In this document: positions 45,687 through 53,219 of the stretch, in pieces
Layout: each line of letters opens with the position of its first letter
Numbering within the stretch: the stretch's first letter is position 1
Assembly (NCBI GenBank): GCA_934130005.1
Contig: CAKOXD010000004.1
Location: 1-64,000 of the forward strand
Reading direction: 5' to 3'
DNA: 64,000 nt
From: an uncultured Bacilli bacterium
GTDB lineage: Bacteria > Bacillota_I > Bacilli_A > RF39 > UBA660
Notes under the pieces: generated by a model
Told to the model about the DNA's origin: nothing
Database searches by the model: none
The model's input: the letters and a program-made list of their open reading frames with translations, nothing else
Made by a program: the position numbers and the translations under genes

Positions 45687-45850
45687 TGAGAGATAAAAAA
45701 GAAGCTCGGTAAAGCTTCTCTCTCGCGTGTAAGATAATATCTCACAAACTAATTTGGATTAACATCCTATTATTAGTATATCACATTTTTGTGATCTTAA
45801 AACATTTTCTTTTAATAGGATTGTAAATCCGCTTTAAAGAAAGGAAGTGT
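45687..45850 (+). ncRNA. Structured leader RNA upstream of the DUF3892 gene
   Basis: About 165 transcribed bases precede the coding start. Visible pairings: GAGAG/CTCTC (45688 and ~45720) with an inner AGAAGC/GCTTCT; a 9-bp stem ATCCTATTA/TAATAGGAT (45764-45772 with 45813-45821) enclosing ATCACA/TGTGAT (45780-45795); and GGATT/AATCC (about 45817-45830), which competes with the 9-bp stem. Competing pairings near the ribosome site (AAAGGAAG) suggest a regulatory leader. No known riboswitch class recognised. Confidence 0.5.
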
Positions 45851-45854
45851 TATT

Positions 45855-46070
45855 ATGACAACAGTTAAAGCTATACATCAAACAAGTACAGGCAAAAACG
45901 ATTTGTTTATTAACACTGGAAATCATCACAAAATGACACTAAATCAATTTGTAAAAAAAATTGAAAGTGGTAACTCTGTTTATAGTGATAGATATTACAT
46001 TAAACATGACAGTAGTGGTAAAACTCCAGTATCAAAACCAAACGGCAGTAAAAAAGACAATCTCGAATAA
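45855..46070 (+). CDS. DUF3892-type small protein
   Basis: The 71-residue protein has the DUF3892 pattern: VKAIHQTSTGKNDLFINTGN, LNQFVKKIESGNSVYSDRYY, and the C-terminal PVSKPNGSKKDNLE. The family is small, common on accessory elements and of unknown function. It is preceded by a long structured leader and AAAGGAAG. Confidence 0.75.
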   Translation: MTTVKAIHQTSTGKNDLFINTGNHHKMTLNQFVKKIESGNSVYSDRYYIKHDSSGKTPVSKPNGSKKDNLE

Positions 46071-46106
46071 CTAAGTTTTATTATCTTACACTTACACTAG
46101 CTTTGG

Positions 46107-46301
46107 CTAGTGTTTTTTGATTATAGATAATTCTTCGTAGTCTTCTTCGTTACCAATCCTTTTCAAATAATCTTTACCACCATCAACTGCAATAGCACCA
46201 CAAGAGCACTTTTTATAATCATTTGTACTTTTAGATTTTATAATATCTCCGCATTTTTTACATTTAATTTTATTATTGATTATTTCTTCTTTCTTTTCCA
46301 T
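46107..46301 (-). CDS. Zinc-ribbon protein
   Basis: About 64 residues with CKKCGD...CSCGA (two CxxC/CxC knuckles) followed by VDGGKDYLKRIGNEEDYEEL. This small zinc-ribbon type is frequent on phage-like elements. I start at the ATG after GAGGAGATGGCTT; the upstream in-frame ATG lies within that site. Function unknown. Confidence 0.7.
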   Translation of the reverse strand: MEKKEEIINNKIKCKKCGDIIKSKSTNDYKKCSCGAIAVDGGKDYLKRIGNEEDYEELSIIKKH

Positions 46302-46364
46302 AAGCCATCTCCTCATAATATATTATACCATGATCTTATGCTAATTATATTCTACCGTTTGCGG

Positions 46365-46490
46365 TATAATACTATTACAATCATACGGATAATATCAGTT
46401 TTGTCCGTATCAATGGTTAAAAGTCCATTGAGAATTTTTGCCACTTTCGGCATTTTTCCTCAATGAATTATTTTAAAACTCAATTTTTTT
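46365..46490 (+). ncRNA. Candidate structured RNA at the right end of the element
   Basis: Downstream of an isolated -10 TATAAT (46365-46370; weak -35) three hairpins follow: ATACGGA/TCCGTAT (46383-46410), CAATGG/CCATTG (46411-46430) and CATTGAG/CTCAATG (46426-46465) with inner TGCC/GGCA. Hairpins two and three share bases, so they exclude each other. CTCAA plus seven T at 46479-46490 could form an alternative terminator with TTGAG (46428-46432). No ORF fits. The T run merges with the end repeat. Confidence 0.45.
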
Positions 46491-46511
46491 GTACCTAAAT
46501 TGTACCTAAAA
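46487..46511. repeat. Right end direct repeat (attR candidate)
   Basis: 25 bp identical to 38760-38784: tandem TTGTACCTAAA. Confidence 0.75.
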
Positions 46512-46558
46512 TTATTTTAGCAATACTGATGGCTCGCAAACCCTTATAAAATGGGCAT

Positions 46559-46596
46559 AAAAAATGAGAGCACGGTTAAATGCTCTCTTCAGGGGG
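46559..46596 (-). terminator. recG-side terminator with C-rich motif
   Basis: On the minus strand CCCCCTGAAGA (46586-46596) leads into GAGAGCA/TGCTCTC with loop TTTAACCG and then A plus six T. It probably ends the recG transcript. About 70 bases separate it from the right end repeat, as for the related copy at 38633-38658. Confidence 0.6.
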
Positions 46597-46692
46597 TTTT
46601 GGTTACACTCTCACACTTTAGACCGTAAGAGCGTTGGCGTGAATACTATCACGCTATTATAATTATAAAGTTTATTTTTTAAATTGTCAATA
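46597..46692 (-). other. Hairpin-rich stretch after recG
   Basis: The minus strand has GCGTG/CACGC (about 46631-46648) and a 10-bp stem ACGCTCTTAC/GTGAGAGTGT (about 46602-46631) before the C-rich terminator. The sequence is unusually G+C-rich and structured for this genome. It could be a stable 3' end of recG mRNA or a separate RNA. Confidence 0.4.
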
Positions 46693-48678
46693 TTAATCTA
46701 GACCAAAATCATTTTTTATTAAATCATATATTTTTTTATTTTCTAACTTTTCTATTTCATTGTTAAGAAAATATTCACTATCTATTTTTGCTTTAAGTAA
46801 TATATTATAATCCCTTTTTAAATCAGCAATATTAAATACCATATCACCACTTTGTTTTATTCCAAACAAATCACCACTACCTCTTAATTTAAAATCTTCT
46901 TCACTTATTTTAAATCCATCATTAGTCTTAGTTAAAATATTTAATCTTTCTGTTTCATTATTACTTATTAAAATACAATATGATTGTAAATCATTTCTAC
47001 CTACTCTACCTCTTAATTGATGAAGAGAAGAAAGTCCAAACATATATGCATCAAAAATAACAATCATAGTAGCATTTTTAACATCAATCCCAACTTCTAT
47101 TACAGTAGTACTAATAAGAATTTGAATCTCATTATTTTTAAATTTACTCATCACATCTTCTTTTTCATCAGATGACATCTTACCATGTAAAATACCTACT
47201 TTATATAATTTACCAAAAGCTTTATTCATCTTCTCTTCTAATTCATATACATTATTAAAATCTACTTTATCACTTTCCTCTACCAATGGAGCTATTACAT
47301 ATATTTGATGATTATTTTTCAATTCATTATACATCATAGAAAGAACATCTTTTATATTATCTTCTTTTTTTAACATAGTTATTATATCTTTTTTACCATT
47401 TGGAAGTGTTTTAATGTTAGAAATTTCCATATCTCCATAAAGAGTTAATGCATAAGTTCTAGGTATTGGTGTGGCACTCATATATAAAACATCAGGTGTT
47501 ATACCTTTGTTTTTTAAATTAGCCCTTTGATTAACTCCAAATCTATGTTGTTCATCAGTTATAACAAGACCTAAATTTTTATATAAAACATCATCTGTAA
47601 ATAAAGCATGAGTTCCTATAATAATATTAATATTTCCGTTTTTTAAATCTTCATAAATTTTCTTTTTCTCTTTTTTGCTGGTTTTTCCTATTAATAAAGA
47701 AATAGAAATATTATAATCTTTTAATAAACTTTTTATATTATTATAATGTTGAATAGCAAGTACTTCTGTCGGTGCCATTAATGCACCTTGATAACCACTT
47801 AAATAATTCATATAAAGGCTTATAAATGCTACTATAGTCTTTCCACTACCAACATCACCTTGTAATAATCTATTCATTCTATATTCTGAAGTTAAATCTT
47901 TATAAATATCTTCTACACTATTTAATTGATCAGTTGTTAATTTAAATGGTAAATTTTCTATAAATTTATAAATTTCATCTTTATTTATAATTCTTTTTAA
48001 ACCTATTTTTGTTTTTTTATTACTTTTTAAATAATTCATTCTACACATAAATAAAAATAATTCTTCATATTTTAATCTATTTAAAGCTTTCTTTAAATTA
48101 TTTAAATCATTAGGATTATGTACTATTTTAATAGCATCTTTTTTATCTATTAGATTATATTTTTCTTTTAAATAATCTGGTAAATAATTAACTGTTTCAA
48201 AATTCATTAATGCTTCATCAATATATTTTTTTATTGTATTAATACCTATACCATATGTTGTATGATAAATAGGTTCTATTTTAGTTTTTAAAATTAATCC
48301 AAACCTTATGTCACTTACAACTATTAAATTATGTTTTTTATCTAATTTTCCCATTACTGTTATACCAGTACCTATTTTAAGTTTTGATTTTAAAAAACCT
48401 CTATTAAATATATTTATATTATATATATTATCTTTCGTATTTAATTTAAATGACATTTTATCTTTTTTTCTGTTAAAATAAAAAACATTTGGAACAGTTT
48501 CAACTATTCCATCTATTATAATTTTATCATTATCACCTAAAGAGTTAATATCACTTCTTTTTATAATATCATATCTAAAAGGATAAAAATTTATTAAATC
48601 ATTTATATTATTAATACCAAGTTTATTTAATAATTTTAAATTTTTAGGTCCAAGTCCTTTTATATTTTCTAATGTCAT
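46693..48678 (-). CDS. recG: ATP-dependent DNA helicase RecG
   Basis: RecG remodels stalled forks and Holliday junctions. About 661 residues: an N-terminal wedge/OB domain, Walker A LQGDVGSGKT, motif II ITDEQHRFGV, SATPIPRTYALTLYGD, and motifs V-VI STTVIEVGIDVKNATM and QLRGRVGRND. Start is the ATG giving MTLENIKGLGPK, 8 bases after AAAGGA. The promoter spacer holds an SOS-type box. Confidence 0.96.
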   Translation of the reverse strand: MTLENIKGLGPKNLKLLNKLGINNINDLINFYPFRYDIIKRSDINSLGDNDKIIIDGIVETVPNVFYFNRKKDKMSFKLNTKDNIYNINIFNRGFLKSKLKIGTGITVMGKLDKKHNLIVVSDIRFGLILKTKIEPIYHTTYGIGINTIKKYIDEALMNFETVNYLPDYLKEKYNLIDKKDAIKIVHNPNDLNNLKKALNRLKYEELFLFMCRMNYLKSNKKTKIGLKRIINKDEIYKFIENLPFKLTTDQLNSVEDIYKDLTSEYRMNRLLQGDVGSGKTIVAFISLYMNYLSGYQGALMAPTEVLAIQHYNNIKSLLKDYNISISLLIGKTSKKEKKKIYEDLKNGNINIIIGTHALFTDDVLYKNLGLVITDEQHRFGVNQRANLKNKGITPDVLYMSATPIPRTYALTLYGDMEISNIKTLPNGKKDIITMLKKEDNIKDVLSMMYNELKNNHQIYVIAPLVEESDKVDFNNVYELEEKMNKAFGKLYKVGILHGKMSSDEKEDVMSKFKNNEIQILISTTVIEVGIDVKNATMIVIFDAYMFGLSSLHQLRGRVGRNDLQSYCILISNNETERLNILTKTNDGFKISEEDFKLRGSGDLFGIKQSGDMVFNIADLKRDYNILLKAKIDSEYFLNNEIEKLENKKIYDLIKNDFGLD

Positions 48679-48697
48679 ATAACACATCCTTTAAATC

Positions 48698-48726
48698 ATT
48701 ATATAAAACAATTGTTCGTAAGTCAA
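48698..48726 (-). promoter_or_regulatory. recG promoter
   Basis: TTGACT (48721-48726), 17-base spacer, TATAAT (48698-48703), minus strand. Confidence 0.85.
48705..48718 (-). promoter_or_regulatory. LexA/DinR-like box in the recG promoter
   Basis: Minus-strand CGAACAATTGTTTT matches the Gram-positive SOS box CGAACnnnnGTTCG in the left half and GTT of the right half. It lies wholly within the promoter spacer, where bound LexA would block polymerase. Confidence 0.5.
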
Positions 48727-48751
48727 TTAAATTTAAAAAAAGTTTAAAAAA

Positions 48752-48784
48752 TAATTAAAAAATACTTGACTTATCAAGTATTTT
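48752..48784 (-). terminator. Terminator of the recG-upstream RNA
   Basis: Minus-strand AAAATACTTGA/TCAAGTATTTT hairpin with loop TAAG and a T-rich tail. No coding region precedes it, so it must end a non-coding transcript or read-through from mutM. Confidence 0.85.
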
Positions 48785-48849
48785 AGATTATTATAGAAAG
48801 CACTAATTCGGAATTCCGGATTAGTGCTAGTATCACACTAGCCAACCCC

Positions 48850-48912
48850 TTTTTATTCTTTTATGAAACTGTTCTTCAGGGGGACAGTTTCCTTTTTTAT
48901 TCTTTTATGAAA
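48850..48912. repeat. 19-bp direct repeats flanking a C-rich hairpin
   Basis: TTTTTATTCTTTTATGAAA at 48850-48868 recurs exactly at 48894-48912. Between them lies the hairpin whose minus-strand loop contains CCCCCTGAAGA. Confidence 0.85.
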
Positions 48913-48962
48913 TGTTGACTAGTAAAAACATACTATGCTTTTACGATTAAAGTATAACATAT

Positions 48963-48993
48963 AAAAAAAAGACTCGTAAATAGTCTTTTTTTA
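48963..48993 (-). terminator. Terminator after mutM
   Basis: Minus-strand AAAGACT/AGTCTTT hairpin with eight T, about 30 bases after the stop. Confidence 0.8.
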
Positions 48994-49022
48994 TTTTATG
49001 TGTTAATTTACAAAAGTTTACA

Positions 49023-49835
49023 CTATTTTTGACATTTGGGACAATAATAAGTCCCTCTCCCACCAACTCTTATTTTTTCTATATTACTACCACAATTTGG
49101 ACAAATCTTTTTTGTATGAACTTTTAAGTATTGTTGATAATTACCGGTAACACCTAATTCTGATGTATATGTTCTAATAGTTGTACCTTTATATTTAGTG
49201 GCTTTTTTTATTATTTTATTACATGCATCTTTTATTTTTTTAGCTTCATTTATAGTTATTTTACATCCTAGTCTATTTGGATTAATTTTAGCTTCAAATA
49301 ATACCTCATCAACATATATATTTCCAAGTCCATTTATAATAGTTTGATCTAATAATAATTCCTTTATTTTATGTTTAGAACTATTTATTTTATTATATAT
49401 ATATTTTTCATCTAAATCATCACTATCAGGTTCTATTCCAAGTTTTTTTATTTCCTCTGTATTATATATTTCAGATGTTTTAACAAGTTTCATTACTCCA
49501 AATTTTCTTACATCTTTATATCTTAAATCAGAGTTATTATCTAATTTAAATATTATATGTTCATGTTTTTCATATTCTTCATTTGTATTTTTTATATAAT
49601 ATTTACCTTCCATTCTTAAATGAGATAATATTGTATAATCATTTAGTTCTATAAATAACCATTTACCTAAATTTTTTACATCAGTTATTGTTTTATTTAT
49701 AAGTACATTTTTAAACTCTTCTTTATCTGATTTAACTATATCACTATATCTATATATTATATCTATAATAGTTCTACCAACTATTTTTTCTTTTAATGCA
49801 TTTTTTACTGTTCTAACTTCTGCGATTTCTGGCAT
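49023..49835 (-). CDS. mutM: Formamidopyrimidine-DNA glycosylase (Fpg/MutM)
   Basis: This base-excision repair enzyme removes 8-oxoguanine and Fapy lesions. About 270 residues. Mature N-terminal Pro-Glu (MPEIAEVRTV; usually MPELPEV), GRGTYYCPKCQ zinc finger with CPNCGS, LLDQTIINGLGNIYVDE and helix-two-turn-helix are all present. Start is the ATG after GTGGGTG that puts Pro at position 2, as catalysis requires. Confidence 0.95.
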   Translation of the reverse strand: MPEIAEVRTVKNALKEKIVGRTIIDIIYRYSDIVKSDKEEFKNVLINKTITDVKNLGKWLFIELNDYTILSHLRMEGKYYIKNTNEEYEKHEHIIFKLDNNSDLRYKDVRKFGVMKLVKTSEIYNTEEIKKLGIEPDSDDLDEKYIYNKINSSKHKIKELLLDQTIINGLGNIYVDEVLFEAKINPNRLGCKITINEAKKIKDACNKIIKKATKYKGTTIRTYTSELGVTGNYQQYLKVHTKKICPNCGSNIEKIRVGGRGTYYCPKCQK

Positions 49836-49850
49836 ATTATCACCCACTTA

Positions 49851-49879
49851 ATTATAAATCATTTAAAAAGAAATAACAA
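49851..49879 (-). promoter_or_regulatory. mutM promoter
   Basis: TTGTTA (49874-49879), 17-base spacer, TATAAT (49851-49856), minus strand. Confidence 0.75.
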
Positions 49880-49910
49880 ATAATTTTAATACATAATATT
49901 ATTTTTTATA

Positions 49911-49944
49911 AAAAAACCTAGAGAGAAAATCATCTAGGTATTAT
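49911..49944 (-). terminator. Terminator after the HD hydrolase gene
   Basis: Minus-strand CCTAGATGA...TCTCTAGG hairpin followed by seven T. Confidence 0.75.
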
Positions 49945-49957
49945 TATTATGAACAAT

Positions 49958-50605
49958 TTATGTTACTTTATTCAAATTTTTTAAATTATTATTTTTTATA
50001 TAATCTAATAAATTTAAAAATACTATATTATCTTTATATTTATCTCTATCAAATTCTATAAATATATTAGCTATTTTATTTTCTCCATTTGCGACTATTT
50101 CCTTTATTTTTACACTTTTAAGTGGTTTTAAATTACTTTGATTTATATCATTATAACCATAGTCTTCATATACTTTCATCCATATATCACATTCCAGTTT
50201 ATCACACATATATGCGAATTTTGATTCGTTTGTATAATGAGCATTAAATTCTTCTAACAATGCTTCATATTCATCTTTTTTTACTAAACCTTTTAATACT
50301 AATTTTACAGCTTCTCTACCTCTTATTAATTTTTCTTCACTACTTACATTGTCAAATGGAGTTATATCACCTATTATTACTTCTTCAAGTTCATGAAGTA
50401 CTAACATTTTTAATACCTTATCTAAATTAATATTTAATTGATACTCACTATCTATAGATATAGCTAAAATACAGGTTCCATATATATGTTCTGCAACACT
50501 TTCTAGTCTTTCTTTTTTTACTTTCCAAAGTAATAAACCACTTCGTATTTTTTCTTTTAAAGTTGTAGCTAATAAATAAAATCTTATTACATTTTGTTCT
50601 TTCAT
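49958..50605 (-). CDS. HD-domain hydrolase, YfbR-like
   Basis: The 215-residue protein has HD-type metal ligands: RLESVAEHIYGTC (His), LVLHELEEVIIGDITPFD (HE) and MCDKLECDIW (Asp). It resembles 5'-deoxynucleotidase/HD_3 phosphohydrolases. Substrate unknown; dNMP is the family's best studied. It stands downstream of thrS with a terminator between. Confidence 0.8.
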   Translation of the reverse strand: MKEQNVIRFYLLATTLKEKIRSGLLLWKVKKERLESVAEHIYGTCILAISIDSEYQLNINLDKVLKMLVLHELEEVIIGDITPFDNVSSEEKLIRGREAVKLVLKGLVKKDEYEALLEEFNAHYTNESKFAYMCDKLECDIWMKVYEDYGYNDINQSNLKPLKSVKIKEIVANGENKIANIFIEFDRDKYKDNIVFLNLLDYIKNNNLKNLNKVT

Positions 50606-50627
50606 TTTATCACCTTTATTAATTATA

Positions 50628-50655
50628 TAAAAAAAGTAATCAAATGATTACTTAA
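50628..50655 (-). terminator. Terminator after thrS
   Basis: Minus-strand AAGTAATCA/TGATTACTT hairpin with seven T at the thrS stop. Confidence 0.8.
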
Positions 50656-52409
50656 AATTCTTTATTTTTTATTACATAATTTATCATATCAATAAATTCA
50701 TCTTTATTTAGAGTTATTGTATCTTTAGATCCATGTTTTCTATAACTTATTGTATTATTATCTACTTCATTTTGTCCTATTATTATATTAAATGGGATTT
50801 TTTTTGTTTGACTTTCACGCATTTTATATGATAATTTTTCTTCTCTATCATCTAATTCTACTCTAAAGTTATTATTAGTTAATAATTCATATAATTCTTT
50901 TGAATATTTTAAATGATATTCATTATTTACAGGAATTATATTTATTTGAACTGGAGCCAACCATGTTGGTAAATTACCTTTTGTTTCTTCAAGTATATAT
51001 GCCATAAATCTATCTATAGAACCTAGTATTGCTCTATGAAGTACTACTGGTGTTTTTTTACTTCCGTCTTTGTCTACATATTTTAAATCAAATTTTGCAG
51101 GAAGACAAAAGTCTAGTTGACATGTTGATAATGTATATTCATTTCCAACTGCTGGTTTTACATTTACATCTAATTTTGGACCATAGAATGCTGCTTCTCC
51201 AATTTCTTCTGTATAATTTATATTTAGTTCATTTAATACAGTTCTAAGTCCATTTTCTGCTTCTTCCCACATTTCATCATCTTGATGATATTTTATTTTA
51301 TCTTCAGGATCTCTTAATGATAAAACAAATCTATAATCTGTTATATTGAAGTCTTTATATACATCAAGTATCAAATCTACTACTTTTTTAAATTCATCTT
51401 TTATTTGTTCTTTTGTAACAAAAAGATGTGCATCATTTTGGCAGAAATGTCTTCCTCTTTCTATTCCTTTTAATGAACCACTTGATTCATATCTAAAGTC
51501 GTGAGCTATTTCACCTATTCTTATAGGTAATTCTTTATAAGAATGTAATTTATTAGCATATATCATCATATGATGTGGACAGTTCATTGGACGAAGTACA
51601 AATGCTTCATTATCTACTTCCATAACTGGAAACATATCATCTTTATAATGTTCAAAATGACCACTTGTTTTATATAATTCTACATTTCCCATACAAGGTG
51701 TAAGTACATGTTGGTATCCTAAACGTCTTTCCTTTTCTCTTATATATCTTTCAAGTATTTCAAATACAATATATCCTTTTGGTAAAAACATAGGAAGACC
51801 TCTACCTACTAAGTCATCTGTCATAAAAAGTTCTAATTCTTTTCCAAGTTTTCTATGATCACGTGATTTTCTTTCTTCTAATTCTTCTAGGTAATTTTTT
51901 AAATCTTCTTCTGTTTCAAAGCAAACACCATATATTCTTTGAAGCATTTTATTATTAGAATCACCTTTAAAATAAGCACCTGATACTTTAAGTAATTTAA
52001 AATGTTTTAAAAGTTTTACTGACTCAACATGTGGTCCACGACATAAGTCAGTAAAATCTCCTTGGGTATAACAAGTAATAATTGTATTGTCTTCATCCAT
52101 TCTAGATATTAAATCTATTTTATATGGATCATCTTTGAACATTTCTAAAGCATCACTCTTACTTATCTCATGTCTCACAATTCTCTTACCATCTTTACTT
52201 ATTTTTTTCATTTCATGTTCTATTACTTTTAAATCTTCTTCTGTAAGTACTTTTCCATCTAAATCTATATCGTAATAAAAACCTTCTTCTATAACTGGTC
52301 CTACCCAAAATTTAGCATTTGGATATAAATGTTTTACTGCTTGTGCTAATAAATGTGCACAAGAGTGATTAAGTGGCATTAATTTTTTATCTTCTTTTAT
52401 GTTGATCAT
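50652..52409 (-). CDS. thrS: Threonyl-tRNA synthetase lacking the TGS domain
   Basis: Charges tRNA-Thr. About 585 residues. It begins at the editing/SAD domain (LNHSCAHLLAQAVKHLYPNA with HxxxH), has the class II core (RPMNCPHHMMIYANKL, FRYESSGSLKGIERGR, RAILGSIDRFMAYI) and the anticodon-binding C-terminus. The usual ~60-residue N-terminal TGS domain is absent. Start is the ATG after GAGGGAAAAT. It overlaps the upstream unknown gene by 23 bases and shares its T-box leader. Confidence 0.95.
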   Translation of the reverse strand: MINIKEDKKLMPLNHSCAHLLAQAVKHLYPNAKFWVGPVIEEGFYYDIDLDGKVLTEEDLKVIEHEMKKISKDGKRIVRHEISKSDALEMFKDDPYKIDLISRMDEDNTIITCYTQGDFTDLCRGPHVESVKLLKHFKLLKVSGAYFKGDSNNKMLQRIYGVCFETEEDLKNYLEELEERKSRDHRKLGKELELFMTDDLVGRGLPMFLPKGYIVFEILERYIREKERRLGYQHVLTPCMGNVELYKTSGHFEHYKDDMFPVMEVDNEAFVLRPMNCPHHMMIYANKLHSYKELPIRIGEIAHDFRYESSGSLKGIERGRHFCQNDAHLFVTKEQIKDEFKKVVDLILDVYKDFNITDYRFVLSLRDPEDKIKYHQDDEMWEEAENGLRTVLNELNINYTEEIGEAAFYGPKLDVNVKPAVGNEYTLSTCQLDFCLPAKFDLKYVDKDGSKKTPVVLHRAILGSIDRFMAYILEETKGNLPTWLAPVQINIIPVNNEYHLKYSKELYELLTNNNFRVELDDREEKLSYKMRESQTKKIPFNIIIGQNEVDNNTISYRKHGSKDTITLNKDEFIDMINYVIKNKEF

Positions 52410-52965
52410 TATTTTCCCTCTTTTCAATTTTATTTAGTTGTTTTATTTTATTATTTTCTTCTAATAAATTGTAAAATCTTTCATTTTTCTTTATTTCTTC
52501 TAAAACTATTAAATATTCTTTATAAAATATTTCTAGTCTTTTTAAATCATTAAGTCTTTTTCTAGAAAAAATTGTTAATTCTTTTTCTGCTTCTTTACTT
52601 ACATATTTTTTTAAATAAAATGGATTTACATAGGTTCCTCTTTTATTATGGGAATCTATTACTAATAATAAGTATCCTTGTTTTACTAATTCTGGATTTT
52701 TATTAGCAAAGTTATTATCTATACCCATAATATAATCACATTTTAAATCTTTAAGTCCACAGTGTAATAAGTTTGAACAATCACCTGGTATACCTAAAAA
52801 TTCATTAACATATCTATCTATGGATATTGAATCTTCTCTAGTAAAATTTGATTCCGTTTTAATATTTAATTTTCTTTCTTCTTCTATTTTGTCTTCCTTC
52901 TTTTTCATTGCAATTTCTTCTTCATCTAAATACTGTTCTAATAATTCTAAAAAATTTTCTTCCAT
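52387..52965 (-). CDS. Unknown protein between T-box and thrS
   Basis: The 192-residue protein is not recognised. It has acidic and basic helical ends with a middle part containing LGIPGDCSNLLHCGLKDLKC and YLLLVIDSHNKRGTYVNPF. It is the first gene behind the threonine T-box, so its expression follows tRNA-Thr charging together with thrS. AGGAGAG lies before the ATG. No TGS-like pattern was seen, so it does not simply replace the missing thrS domain. Confidence 0.7.
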   Translation of the reverse strand: MEENFLELLEQYLDEEEIAMKKKEDKIEEERKLNIKTESNFTREDSISIDRYVNEFLGIPGDCSNLLHCGLKDLKCDYIMGIDNNFANKNPELVKQGYLLLVIDSHNKRGTYVNPFYLKKYVSKEAEKELTIFSRKRLNDLKRLEIFYKEYLIVLEEIKKNERFYNLLEENNKIKQLNKIEKRENNDQHKRR

Positions 52966-52979
52966 ACTTCTCTCCTATC

Positions 52980-53188
52980 AAAAAGCTCCTTAAAAATTAA
53001 TTTAAGGAGCGTATATACGCGGTACCATCCTACCTTGTAACTCTATATTATAACGTAATAACCGGGATTCTTTTTCAAGTCCAATTCATAGGTAGTATTT
53101 ATTAATCTTTTTATTAGTTCTCACCACCACTAACTCTCTTTAAAAAAATTTAATTAATAAACATGTCCTAATCAAAATCTTTACAAAT
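52980..53188 (-). promoter_or_regulatory. T-box riboswitch (threonine)
   Basis: The minus strand has the T-box core AGGATGGTACCGCG (53019-53032), then the terminator hairpin GCTCCTTAAA...TTTAAGGAGC with five T (52980-53010). Upstream is stem I with AGAGAG and GGTGG elements. Adjacent Thr codons ACT and ACC (53091-53096) lie at the specifier position. Uncharged tRNA-Thr would favour the antiterminator and read-through into the unknown gene and thrS. Confidence 0.93.
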
Positions 53189-53191
53189 ATA

Positions 53192-53219
53192 TTGTATCAC
53201 TTGTATTTTTTTTGTCAAT
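53192..53219 (-). promoter_or_regulatory. Promoter of the thrS T-box leader
   Basis: TTGACA (53214-53219), 16-base spacer, TACAAT (53192-53197), minus strand, overlapping the stop codon of the upstream gene. Confidence 0.75.

Larger units (their letters stand above)
38760..46511. mobile_element. Integrated ~7.75 kb defence element
   Basis: Bounded by identical 25-bp direct repeats (38760-38784 and 46487-46511). Each is a tandem of TTGTACCTAAA with flanking T and A. Contents in order: membrane protein, SSB-like, SRA-like/DUF3883 nuclease candidate, MutT-like, hsdR fragment, repressor fragment, tyrosine integrase with an in-frame TGA, RloB, RloA, DUF3892 protein, zinc-ribbon protein. The integrase and repeats indicate site-specific integration. 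The broken integrase and gene fragments indicate decay and several acquisition events. Confidence 0.72.
48752..48945 (-). ncRNA. Candidate ~190-nt structured ncRNA between mutM and recG
   Basis: A minus-strand transcript from a TATACT box (48951-48956) to a strong terminator holds no ORF but dense pairing. GTAAAA/TTTTTAC forms a 5' hairpin. A 10-bp stem ACTAGTCAAC/GTTGGCTAGT (48914-48923 with 48837-48846) encloses two 19-base direct repeats that flank a GAAACTGT/ACAGTTTC hairpin whose loop is CCCCCTGAAG. GCTAGT/ACTAGC (48826-48842) competes with the 10-bp stem. A 28-base near-palindrome GCACTAAT...ATTAGTGC (48800-48827) follows. It matches no family I know; 6S RNA was considered but the arms are too short. 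Confidence 0.6.

Noticed and set aside
46550..46690. tmRNA or tRNA 3' end as integration target
   Set aside because: No T-arm (GGTTCRANTCC), CCA-like end or tag reading frame could be found on either strand.
48752..48945. 6S RNA
   Set aside because: The length is about right, but the closing and terminal stems are only 10 and 8 bp and the internal loops are A/T repeats, unlike the long 6S arms.
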